Assembly: GCF_026151205.1 (NCBI RefSeq)
Contig: NC_087073.1
Span: 8,469,411-8,533,410 of the forward strand
Reading direction: 5' to 3'
DNA: 64,000 bases
Source: Bolinopsis microptera
Taxonomy: Eukaryota > Ctenophora > Tentaculata > Lobata > Bolinopsidae
Each line of letters opens with the position of its first letter. The stretch's first letter is position 1. Of the stretch, positions 54,406 through 64,000 are shown one piece after another. The notes beneath the pieces are model-generated. The model was given only the letters and a program-made list of their open reading frames with translations. It was not told the origin of the DNA and searched no databases. The translations under genes and the position numbers were made by a program.

Positions 54406-57400
54406 TTAAGCAGTTCCAAGATGTGCTATCTTTCTGACTAGCCCAGGGCCTCGCCATGTTCCTCTGAAACATAATCATATTTTAAAATTTGAACATTTAA
54501 TTACTTACGGGAAGGTAATGTTTCAAATAGTAAGTATGTCATAAATATGTGTATTGTGTATGTTAAAAAGTCACCTGATGAGTCCATGCCAATACAGTGG
54601 AGGCATCACCTCCTTCTTTAAGAAGTAAGTTAACCACCTCGGCTAAAAAGTATTGTAATGTCAGAGCTAGAAAACTGTACAATTTGTTTGACGATAGATT
54701 TAAATCTTGCAAGACGGACCTGAATAATATCTTGGTAATGTCTAGTAACAATAACTTTATAACATCATATTTAAATGTATTATATCATAATATCGTCACC
54801 AACAAACCTTGGCCTGGTTGAAAGGCAAGGTCTCCAATATAGCTCCATCATACCCAAACTCAGCCAGAATCAGCTTATCATTACCCACAGTAAGAGGACA
54901 GGAAGTATACCCATCATACCTCTTCTTCAGCTCCTTCCCTTTCATCAGTCTCCTCACATTACCGTACAGGACCCCACTCTCAGCAGCTACTTTAGCAGCT
55001 GTTTTACCAGTGGGACAACTGTTACAGTCCCCTATCCCAAACACGTTCTTGTAAGTGTTGTGTTGTAGTGTGTGCTTGTTAACATCTACCCATCCTGCTG
55101 AGTCAGCTAGTGGTGAGGTAGCGTACACTGGACTCGGAGCACAGGGCGGCCCCACATGTAGCATGTCAAACTGAGGGGTTCAAGGTCAGAAAACGAGCAA
55201 CTTTAACAGAGTACTATACGAAGTGTACTTTATCCGTAATAATATACTAATATTATCTTGTTATTAAAAGTTGTTATCAAATTGAAACCTTCTGTGTGGA
55301 CTGTTTCCCAGTTCCCATATCTTCAAACACCGCCTCCCTCCCCTCACCGTCAACCTCTACAAGATGACTCGTAGTCTCCACCCCACAGTCTTCTCAGCAG
55401 CTAGTTTAGAGAGAGCAGCAGCATACTTGGGTACTCCGAATATGGCAGGTAAGGCTGTGTGGTAGGTTAGACTACAGTTATCTCGTACCCCTGCCTGCCA
55501 TAAAATGTTTTTAGTACATTAATTAAATGTTGCTTGGAGAGGGAATCAAAACACGATTATCTTATCATTTAGTTAGAGCTGCTAGTGGAAGTTGTATTTT
55601 TCTCTCATAACTGAAATATTTGTAATATATACACTATACAGTGGTGGTAGAGTAATAGTGCTGAAGCTTATGTCTGATGACAAAATAAAACTAGAATAAA
55701 ACTTCTTTTTTTAACACTTACTTTTCTGAGATGAGCATCAGCAAGATACATTATCTTCTGTGGAGCACCAGCACACTTGATAGGGGCATTAGGGAATGTA
55801 AATAACAAATCCCCTCCCTTTATAGCTGACAGTACCTTCCAAGTGTAGTCAGCATTCCCTGGTAAGTGGTAATATATGGAAAGGAATTCATTGATTGAAG
55901 TTTAAATGACCAATTAGTGAGTTGACTGAGGATGAAAGCTAGATTACCGAAAAAAGCTTAGAAAAAGGGAACATCATCAGAATAGAAGGACACATTTCCC
56001 ACATTTGGAACATTTTTCTGCCGTTTCCTTTTTGAATTACCCTGTATATAATAATATAATACATAATATAACCCGCATCGTACAATTACTCATCAAACTT
56101 CGGACCGCTACATCTATTCTACACCTACTCTAGAACTTTAATTATCCCATCTGTTGCTTCTTATTTGTCGACTCTATCTAAAACTAACCTCATATATTAG
56201 CGTGTATTTGAGTGAGCCTTTATAAAATCATTATTATTAATTGTGTGTTTTAATGATCGGTACCAAATTGTTTTCCTGTTCCGTATTTTCACTGTTTATT
56301 TTCATTGTGCCTCTAATTTTGTTCCATAATTCATATAATATATATTATATAATAATAAGTAGAAGGACCACAATGCTCAGGCAGTAAACTAATTCTCTAA
56401 GTACAAAAAATTATCAGAATAAACTAACCTCTTACTAAGTATATAGTTGCAGTAGAATGGGTGACCCCTCCTTCATGGATAAAGCTGTAGAAGTGGGCTT
56501 GTCTGGTATAAGAAAAGGAGAAGGAGAGCCGTTTGCAGCTGTGGTAGTAAGAAACGGAGAGATTGTGGGGCAGGGAACCAACAGAATCACAATTAACATG
56601 GACCCAACAGCGCATGGAGAAGTTGAGGCTATTAGGGATGCTTGTAAGAATCTAGGTAATTGTAGTACTTTATAAATAGGTAACATGTTTCATTTTAATT
56701 TAAAACCAGGTCTCTTCGTTTACTAGAATGATACCCTCTGACTTTTTAATGAAACATTATGAAGTATTTGTGACAATTTGCAAATCAAGTCCTGTAGTCC
56801 TGTCTTGTTTCAGGCACAATTCTTAGCTCACTTTCACTTTCACTGTCTTATTTCAGGCACAATTCTTAGCTCACTTTCACTTTCACTGTCTTGTTTCAGG
56901 CACAATTCTTAGCTCACTTTCACTTTCACTGTCTTATTTCAGGCACAATTCTTAGCTCACTTTCACTTTCACTGTCTTATTTCAGGTACAATTCTTAGCT
57001 TACTTTCACTTTCACTGTCTTATTTCAGGCACAATTCTTAGCTTACTTTCACTTTCACTGTCTTATTTCAGGCACAATTCTTAGCTTACTTTCACTTTCA
57101 CTGTCTTATTTCAGGCACAATTCTTAGCTCACTTTCACTTTCACTGTCTTATTTCAGGTACAATTCTTAGCTAACTTTCACTTTCACTGTCTTATTTCAG
57201 GTACAGTTTACCTAACAGGATGTGATCTCTACACAACATGTCTACCATGTCCCATGTGTTTTGGAGCAGCTCACTGGTCTGACATTAGGACTGTTTACTA
57301 CGGGGCAGACACTGCAGATGCAACACAGTTCGGCTTCGGTGGACAAGAAGAGATATACAAGGAGATTAAGTTGGATATTGAAGATGGTGGGGGAAAGATT

Positions 57401-59386
57401 CCGTTTGTGCAGGTAGCACGGACAACAGCGCTGAAGTTGTTTGAAGAATGGAGGGAAAATGAAGAAAAAGGACAGAATTGAAGTAAAATACAGTTTACCT
57501 AACAGGATGTGATCTCTACACAACGTGTCTACCATGTCCCATGTGTTTTGGAGCAGCTCACTGGTCTAACATTAGTACTGTTTACTACGGGGCAGACACT
57601 GCAGATGCAACACAGTTCGGCTTCGGTGGACAAGAAGAGATATACAAGGAGATTAAGTTGGATATTGAAGATGGTGGGGGAAAGATTCCGTTTGTGCAGG
57701 TAGCACGGACAACAGCGCTGAAGTTGTTTGAAGAATGGAGGGAAAATGAAGAAAAAGGACAGAATTGAAGTGAATTTTATGAGACAAACGTGACAAAGTA
57801 ATACTTACTCGATATCATAATATATGTAATATATTTACTCAAAACTTTAGCTATTTGTTGAATAACTTGAATGTTCATTATTCGAATCGAAGCTAAAACA
57901 CATCAAAAATTACATTTTGCAAGTTAATAATATATTACATATCAAAACAGGTTTTACCTGGTCCATAGTTTGAGCAGACTCCGTTTTTACCAAGTGTCTC
58001 CTTAAGACCTTTTACTTTATCAAATCTCACATCTAAGCCAAGTGCTACAACTAAATAATCGTAGGTAATCTGAGGTAATCACCAAATCAGAACTCAATGA
58101 AGAATAATAATATATAATATAGGGGGGGGGGTCCAAGGGGAACTTTGGGGAGTTTTGGGGAACTTTTTTTTGGGGAACTTCAGGAAACCTGGGGGACTTT
58201 CCCAAAGTTCCCCAAAAATTATCAATGAAACAAATAATTTTGGGGAATTTTGGGGAACTTTTTTTTGGGGAACTTCAGAAAGTTCCCCAAAATTCCCCAA
58301 AATTCCCCAAAAAAATTATCATGCCAAAAAAATTATCATGCTGCAAGTATCAACAAGTAAGTTAAGATTATACCTTATAATAACATACATGTTAACATTA
58401 ATGGGTATTAATGTATATTAGAGAAATTTTGAATAATTTTGAATAATTTTGAATAATTTTGAATAATTTTGAATAATTTTGGGGAATTTTGGGGAACTTT
58501 GGGAAGTTTTGGGGAACTTTTTTTTGGGGAACTTCAGAAATCTTGGGGGACTTTCCCAAAGTTCCCCAAAGTTCCCCTTGGACCCCCCCCCCCCCCCCCC
58601 CCCCCAATATATTATTTTGGCTTAGAAAGTCGATTCAGTAAAAAAAGCTTTGCCTACATAATAGTGCAGAGTGGAATTTGCAATCGATTTAACTGATGAA
58701 ATTTTAAACATGTACTTAACTTCAAACAAAACTAAATTATTCTTTACCTTTTCACCACCAAAAGGTCCAAACAGTGATACACTATTTTTCTCTGGTTCAA
58801 AACCTTCGACTCTGGTCCTGTACCATTTAGCTTGGCCAGGAACACACAGACTTTGAGACTTACTCGATTGCTCTGTTGTCTTTATACCAGCTCCAACCAA
58901 TGTCCACATTGGTTGGTAATAGTGGGTCTGAGGGTTAAAAATATGAGATTGGAAATCTTTATCTGCTAGAAATGGGGGTTAAAAATGGTTAATTTATATG
59001 CAGTACATTCATTCAACTAATAATGACTGGAAAAAAAGATGTGAAGCCGAATTTTATGTTTCTCACGTTTTCCAAAAGCATAATCCTTGATACTTAACAA
59101 ATCATGGTAACAGGAATATCTTGTTGAATATGATTTTTTAAAACATCTAGCAGAACTATTGATGTACGGATTCCATGATTAATAACAAGAATAGACTTGT
59201 CAGATCATAACAAGATCATCTCACATCAGCAGGATCTATTACAGCCACTGTGCCATGTTTTAACAAGTTAGAGGCTGCAGCACATCCTCCCGCTCCACCC
59301 CCTGCCACTACAAAGTTATAGTGAGACGCAAACCTCGATAGTACTCCACTTGCAGAGCCATTTGTTATCAGTTTTAAAGACCTCAT
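54406..59386 (-). CDS. SQOR: Sulfide:quinone oxidoreductase, mitochondrial
   Basis: Flavoprotein of the inner mitochondrial membrane that oxidises H2S and passes electrons to ubiquinone. Eight exons: 59225-59386, 58748-58927, 57958-58069, 55722-55858, 55289-55494, 54808-55170, 54575-54642, 54406-54463. The start MRSLKLITNGSASGVLSRF looks like a mitochondrial presequence, followed by the FAD-binding VVAGGGAGGCAAA. Then THYYQPMWTLVGAG, TYDYLVVALGL, and both redox cysteines in their family contexts: IKCAGAPQKIMYL and DGYTSCPL. FGIGDC marks the second FAD contact, and the C-terminal membrane-binding helices are PPLYWHGLI and RGPGLVRKIAHLG. In the exon at 55289-55494 the frame breaks at a GGGG run (55380-55386): one more base would join AAEKT to VETTSHLVEVDG. 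An assembly error is likely. The 2.1-kb intron between exons 3 and 4 contains a plus-strand deaminase gene. Confidence 0.92.
56457..57481 (+). CDS. Guanine-deaminase-like protein of the cytidine-deaminase superfamily
   Basis: Zinc-dependent deaminase, 159 aa from two exons: 56457-56655 and 57201-57481 (phase 1 junction giving LGTVYLTG). The layout matches bacterial GuaD-type guanine deaminases in length and motifs: GEPFAAVVV, DPTAHGEVEAIRDAC (the His-x-Glu zinc/catalytic motif, with Gly where Ala is usual) and CLPCPMCFGAAHW (Cys-x-x-Cys zinc ligands), then the C-terminal GFGGQEEIYKEI that in GuaD contributes to the neighbouring active site. Animals normally use an unrelated amidohydrolase for guanine, so this could be an acquired gene or an old eukaryotic guanosine-deaminase-like paralogue. 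It lies antisense within an SQOR intron. The intron consists largely of a 43-bp repeat, and the second exon is duplicated downstream. A 5' UTR intron is likely (acceptor TATAGTTGCAG just before the ATG). Confidence 0.85.
56814..57200 (+). repeat. 43-bp minisatellite, nine units, in deaminase intron
   Basis: Exactly 387 bp = 9 x 43. Each unit runs from G(C/T)ACAATTCTTAGCT to CTGTCTTATTTCAG; the DNA just before the first unit also ends in TTGTTTCAG. The last unit's TTATTTCAG is the real 3' splice site at 57200. Confidence 0.95.
57489..57775 (+). pseudogene. Tandem duplicate of the deaminase last exon
   Basis: A 287-bp copy of 57202-57488 directly downstream, with about four base differences (for example GACATTAGGACT to AACATTAGTACT). 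It encodes the Cys-x-x-Cys zinc motif and the C-terminus in an open frame, but lacks the polypyrimidine tract and strong acceptor in front of exon 2; only a weak AAAATACAG precedes it. It could serve as an alternative last exon or be inert 3' sequence. Confidence 0.88.
58122..58605. mobile_element. Fold-back element with G-run/C-run ends
   Basis: Left end G10 then TCCAAGGGGAACTTTGGGG; right end CCCCAAAGTTCCCCTTGGA then about 22 C. Flanks show AATATA on each side (candidate 6-bp duplication). Inside are many AACTTTTTTTTGGGGAACTT blocks and five copies of TTTTGAATAATT at about 58427-58487. Lies in an SQOR intron. Confidence 0.75.
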
Positions 59387-59738
59387 GAATTCATTCAGCT
59401 GAGAATTGGGTAATGATTTAGTTAATTATTTAAGTTGTTTACAAGCTTAGCAGGATTCAATGTGTAAAGTATAATTAAATAAGTATTAAGGTTTTTATGA
59501 TAAAATGTAAATATCATCAAATGACTGAAATTATTAATTAGGGACAATGACATAACAGTTTTATAAGCAAATGAATAATATTGTATTATATACAAAAGGG
59601 GGAAAACACCTGTAATATTGTTCATTTTATTCTGTTCTGTAATACTTTCAAAGTTACACTAAAGATCAAAAATGTGATAAGTTTCTGCACTTACTGAATA
59701 GGTTTCTCTCATGGTTATTCATCAATTAATAATAAAAA

Positions 59739-60476
59739 TCATTTCTGTGAAAGTTGGTCAGACCAGTGTTGGCTCGGAATATCTGATTTTGACTTACTTA
59801 ATCTGTTCCTAAACCGCACCATTTCTCCCCACAACTGAGGGGTGCCGCACTTTGGGCATGTGCCAGACACTGGTAAAATGTCAGTTTTGGAGACCCATTT
59901 ATCAGCTAAACATATAAGATGGAAAGTACACTGATTATGGACACAGTATATGTTATTATCTTCAGAAACTGTGGTATGACACAACGTACAATTGGTTTCT
60001 CTACTTGTAACAGTATCTCCTATTTCTGATGGCTCCTCAATCGGTCCCAATGCAATAGGCATATGCAAAGGAGGAACAAGGGGAATTTTATATTCGCTTC
60101 TGAGCCATTGTATTGTTAATGGCAGCTTGTTCCATGGAGGAACATTTAACATACGCTCTAGGACACGGATCTGAAACTGAACACCGTTTTCTGTTTTTTT
60201 CTTTTGCCAGTCATACATTTTCAATCTCACTGATATCTTGGGATTTTGCCATGCCCATTCAAATCGTAAACCAGCAATTCTATTCGGAAAGTTGTGGATG
60301 CAAAGGATCATATCCCATGGGGCATATTTAGCAGTTTTGTGAGCACCACCTTTTTTAAATCTGTTGTGTTGGAGAATTCTTCTGCCAGGCAGAACTGTAT
60401 AGCCAATATATGTACCACGGACACTTTTGTTGTTTTCAATACTGCACAGCAAATATACACCATGAAAGTCAGGCAT
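59739..60476 (-). CDS. SLX1: Structure-specific endonuclease subunit SLX1
   Basis: Catalytic subunit of the SLX1-SLX4 nuclease, which cuts branched DNA (Holliday junctions, flaps) in repair and recombination. 245 aa in one exon. N-terminal GIY-YIG domain: GVYLLCS at 6-12, TYIGYT at about 22-27, RRILQHN with the catalytic Arg, GGAHKT, PWDMILCIHNFP and the metal-binding Glu in LRFEWAWQNP near residue 73. C-terminal RING-like zinc finger for SLX4 binding: CTLC, YCVHNQCTFHLICL, and GTCPKCG. Length fits animal SLX1. A 3' splice acceptor (TTCTCTCCTCAG) ends one base before the ATG, so a 5' UTR intron is likely. It is in tandem with SQOR, about 350 bp upstream of the SQOR start. Confidence 0.93.
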   Translation of the reverse strand: MPDFHGVYLLCSIENNKSVRGTYIGYTVLPGRRILQHNRFKKGGAHKTAKYAPWDMILCIHNFPNRIAGLRFEWAWQNPKISVRLKMYDWQKKKTENGVQFQIRVLERMLNVPPWNKLPLTIQWLRSEYKIPLVPPLHMPIALGPIEEPSEIGDTVTSRETNCTLCHTTVSEDNNIYCVHNQCTFHLICLADKWVSKTDILPVSGTCPKCGTPQLWGEMVRFRNRLSKSKSDIPSQHWSDQLSQK

Positions 60477-61430
60477 CCTGAGGAGAGAACAATTTAGTAA
60501 GGGGTCGTTCCAATATTACATAATCAGGGGGGTATATATTATCCAGAAAACAAAAAAATGTGTTTCACTATTTAATATGTGAACTACCCCTGATGACAGC
60601 CATCGAAAGCGATGCTGGTACGAAATATTGCTGATAACAAATAATAGTAGGAAGTAAGATTAAAACTATCTACAGTAAAACACGAATTCACAATTTATAT
60701 AATACAAATTTAAAAACTTAAAAACTTGGGCAAACTTCAGTCCTCAGAGAAACCCAAACCAACTGAAATTGAAATACGTTGAGAAAAGACATTAGCACAA
60801 ACCAAGAAAATATTATTTCCCATGTCGAAAAAGCTGGCCTTAGTGGACCTTAACTAATGATACTTTATTAAATATGAAGAGATTTATAATTTAATTTAGA
60901 AAATAATACAGATTTGAGACAATTGTTCCATCAATCTCAGGAAAGCACAAAGAACCTATAAAGGGATACAAAACAATTCCTTCGAACTGAAATAAAACTG
61001 TTAACAGTGTGTCATATCAATATGAACTGAATAAATTACATTCAATTTCAGCAATCGCCAATTGGCTGACTATTATAGGGTCATGGCCTGAACAAACAAT
61101 TTTTTTAAATAGTCAAGTGATGCTAAAGCAGAGCACAAATGTGTGTCATATTCCAACTACTACACCATCCCTATTATTAGTGAGCCGGGTTCAATGTTAG
61201 ACCGGACGAAGCATATGTATTGTGAGCCGGGTTAATCATTTATCAAGACCGGACGAAAAATGGCTACATCTCAACAATTAAATGGATAATACTGCAAAGG
61301 TGCTATTGCAGCTAAATTCTGTTACCTGAACTCAACTTTAAAACAGTTTTAATATTATAGCATATACCTTATAATATTATGAAATATATTTTATCTGCCA
61401 ATATTTTATCTGCCAAATATCGCTACTAAG
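60477..61430. other. Region upstream of SLX1
   Basis: No gene. 60501-60535 (GGGGTCGTTCCAATATTACA) is a partial copy of the GGTCGTT MITE. At about 61180-61258 GTGAGCCGGGTT and GACCGGACGAA occur twice in tandem. Confidence 0.5.
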
Positions 61431-62162
61431 GTGTTCAAAGAGTGGAATCTGAATATTAATGAATCAAAGACAGAGTTTGTACACGTCTACATAGCTGGGA
61501 AAGATGAGGTCATGGATGATGGTAAACCCCTTAGAATGAATGAAGAATGGTGCAGTAGCAAGTTATTGGGTTCTCTGCTAGAAAGTAGGAAAGATGTCAC
61601 CAGAAGAATCATGTTAGCCAATGTAGCATTCCAGAACTTCAAGAAGGTCTGGTGCCAGAGTAAGATCCCCCTACAGAAGAAGCTGAAGGTCTATGAGGCC
61701 CAAGTAGTATCTATCCTCATGTATAACTCTAGTTGCTGGGGAATGCCTAAATCGTACTGGGACAAACTAGATACATGTCACCGTAACCACCTCAGAAAGA
61801 TCATGAATGTCAGCTGGCCACGCAGTATGATGTCCAAAGATACCCTCTACAAACAGAGTAACTCTACCCCTATGTCTGAGCGTGCTGAGTTATCTAGGTG
61901 GAAGATGCTAGGACACATACTGAGGAGCGATGAAAGATCACCAGCTCAAGCTGCGCTGTGTTTTGCTGTCGAGATGTGCAGTGAAGTTGGTAGACTCGGG
62001 GCTCACAGACGTAACCTCCTACACCACCAGAAGGTTGACCTCTGGAAGCGTTTCATCTTGCTTGAGTCGTATGATGATATTCTTCATTTGAGAGAACTTG
62101 CTAGTGACCGTGGTTATTGGAGTAAATTGTTCGACTTTATACTTGAGTACAAGTCAATTTGA
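61431..62162 (+). pseudogene. LINE C-terminal fragment
   Basis: 243 codons corresponding to the part after the RT catalytic block of a non-LTR element: LNINESKTEFVHV, YLG-like KLLGSLLES, ILMYNSSCWGM, HRNHLRKIM and ELSRWKMLGHILR. The RT core is missing and no endonuclease is present. Different family from the element at 42-44 kb. The uninterrupted frame suggests recent 5'-truncated insertion; ends were not resolved. Confidence 0.8.
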
Positions 62163-64000
62163 CTTTTGGGACATATAATCTTACAAAGGATAACATTTCG
62201 GTTCTAAATTATTTTAGGATTGTTGACATTTGTAAGATTGACATGTTTGATAATAAATAATGTTTGATAATAATTTGAGGTTGTTTGATCATTCTTACAC
62301 ACCAAAGCACGAAGAGTTGTGTGTGCTTTTAATTTATTTGTTATTGTCATTATAAAGTTTATAATAAGAATTTTGTACAGTAATCTATATAAGACAACTT
62401 AAATTATTTTACATGTATGGTTAAGAATTTTATGAAATTGAACAAATCTATTTATTACAAGTATTAGGACTGCTAGTTTAGTATTTTTATTTATTTATTT
62501 TCACTTCTGCGCGTTTTATTTAGGCAGTTGCTCTTGTTAAGGATTTTGTTAGGAATTGGGTTTGGTTGGAATCAAATTAGAGGGTTAGCGGGTTTCGAAT
62601 AATAAATAATTGTCCATCAAAAATATTTATACTTTAAATAAAAATCCCTGGAAACCTTTGTCATACGTTGTATGACCCGCCGCGCACGAGTGCGCGGCTC
62701 CCCCTGTATCGTCGAAACTCTACTACTATAGTGAAGCGACAGTGGGGGTCACCACGTGATACAAGGAAACCTTATTGGCTGGGGCTTAACTTTGAAAGTA
62801 AAAGAGATACTATACTACTAGAAACTTCCGGTTTTTTGCAAAATCAAAAATGTTCGCCTTTTAAAAATGGCTTGACCATTAAGTTTATGGTTTGGCCCCG
62901 CGCGCGCTACTTCGTAGCACGTGCCATCGGGCCATTTCGGGAAGAAAGCAGTGTGCGTTACTTCGAAGAATTATTTAGACGAGTAACATCCGTAAAAAAA
63001 TGATGCAACGTCCCCCCCCCCCTAAAGGGAAAATTTACAACAACGTAAATTTTGAATTATCTCAAAATCTTCTGAAAAGTCTCATTTTGGGCCGATCAAA
63101 AGTTAAAACTTTAACTTTGCAAATTTCTGTACTCTGGTTGGCTAAATTGTGTCGTGTGATTCAATTGCATTTTTGCAACGTTTAAAGCTTGCAATAAACT
63201 TTCGACCGCGCGCGAGCTAGAACACGCTGTGAAGACGCAATCACCTGAAGTGATATGCTTTGCACGGCGGTAAAAAACGGCCTCGCGGCGGTAAAAACGG
63301 CCTCACGGCGGTAAAAACGGCGTACTTGTGAAACAAGCGCGCCCGTAGTGGCGCGAAAGCACATGGTTAGGTGAATTATATGCTCAGCCAGTAATAAGGT
63401 TTGCTGGGATTAATAGATAATATTAAATTGTACTGCTTTCTATACTCAATACTAGACTAGTTTTTAAAATATTTATTAAAAAATATTTACCTGGGGACCC
63501 CAGGCTATGATATTTATGTTTATAATCATAGAGATTATGCGGAATGACCAGTAATAAAATATTTGAATTGTATTTTGTTGGTCGAATTAATAATTCCGAA
63601 AATTATTTTGATCCCCTTACTTTACATCTAAATAATAACAAGGTTTGTTAGGTTGCTCTATCCAGAGCCCTTGCGTTTGCAGTAGCGCGCCCGCCTCACG
63701 TCAGTGGCGCGAAAGCACATGGTTAGGTGAATTTGTTAGGGGTCGTTGACATATTACGTAATCATGTTTTGGAACATTTTTACCCCCCCCCCTCTGTAAT
63801 CAGTTTTACACATAGCTATTGTGTCGAAATTACACTAGCGTAATCATTCGGAAACCCACCCCCTCAGCTGATTACGTTATATGTAAACGACCTCTTAATA
63901 TAAGGGCTGACAAACAGCTTGTTTAAACTTGTACTTGGTTATTTGTATTGTATTGACGCTAAATTGGTTTATGAATCATGTTCGATATCATTTTAAGATT
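62163..64000. other. Right-end region with small repeats and MITEs
   Basis: No host gene recognised. Three tandem copies of CACGGCGGTAAAAACGGCCT-like units at about 63266-63327. A block containing GGCGCGAAAGCACATGGTTA occurs at about 63350 and 63706. Confidence 0.5.
63738..63895. mobile_element. Small MITE, family GGTCGTT, copy 2
   Basis: Inverted ends AGGGGTCGTTGACATATTAC and GTTATATGTAAACGACCTCT around the core GTAATCAGTTTTACACATAG, which is also in the copy at 20092-20274. Confidence 0.8.

Noticed and set aside
54563-54821. Frames on both strands near 54.6 kb
   Set aside because: The real content is the 68-bp SQOR exon at 54575-54642, read in another frame; the longer frames cross introns.
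56814-57200. Possible CRISPR-like array
   Set aside because: Units are contiguous 43-bp tandem repeats without unique spacers, in a eukaryotic intron.
62668-63003. 111-codon plus-strand frame
   Set aside because: Contains no recognisable domain and lies in repeat-rich, CpG-containing DNA; treated as chance.

Overview
The window is animal (metazoan) nuclear DNA: AT-rich, with GT-AG introns, transposon debris, and genes found only in complex eukaryotes (ionotropic glutamate receptor, Integrator subunit 2, LAMTOR2, SLX1, mitochondrial SQOR). The sequence alone does not name the phylum; an early-branching or other marine invertebrate is plausible but is inference.

Layout. (1) 1-17.5 kb: a plus-strand ionotropic glutamate receptor (iGluR) gene whose 5' part lies left of the window. 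Its S1-to-M1 intron is 10.9 kb long and holds, on the minus strand, four secreted PAN/Apple-domain genes in an A-B-A-B order (a duplicated two-gene cassette), plus retrotransposon and MITE remains. A fifth, short PAN gene lies downstream at 17.2 kb. (2) 17.5-22.7 kb: a TTAA-flanked fold-back element, a small MITE and a three-exon LAMTOR2 gene. (3) 22.7-47.1 kb: a minus-strand tandem array of a BTB/BACK-type gene family: about nine gene-sized copies plus fragments. Three copies look intact (24.8, 26.8 and 38.6 kb) with a fourth at 31.4 kb; others are frameshifted, cut by a hAT-type MITE, truncated, or split by an inverted segment carrying a LINE. One fragment is a chimera of the Integrator gene and a BTB gene. 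(4) 47.4-53.7 kb: INTS2, nine coding exons. (5) 54.4-60.5 kb: SQOR (eight exons) with a bacterial-type guanine-deaminase-like gene nested antisense in one intron, then SLX1. (6) 60.5-64 kb: LINE remnant and MITEs, no host gene recognised.

Main points of interest. The BTB array combines almost invariant blocks with short windows that differ from copy to copy, and the copies are mosaics of one another; this is the best candidate for an undescribed, rapidly diversifying system, although its function is unknown. The iGluR keeps the pore and the ligand-site arginine but has lost the other canonical glutamate-contact residues. The PAN cassette inside its intron is itself evolving by repeat copy number. 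The deaminase has nine exact-length 43-bp repeats each ending in a 3' splice-site-like sequence, and a tandem duplicate of its last exon.

Caveat: INTS2 (two places) and SQOR (one place) carry reading-frame breaks next to homopolymer or repeat sequence although flanking exons are well conserved. Assembly indels are therefore likely, and the single-base breaks in BTB copies should be checked before they are called pseudogenes. Exon boundaries given are by eye from splice consensus, phase and homology remembered from the families.
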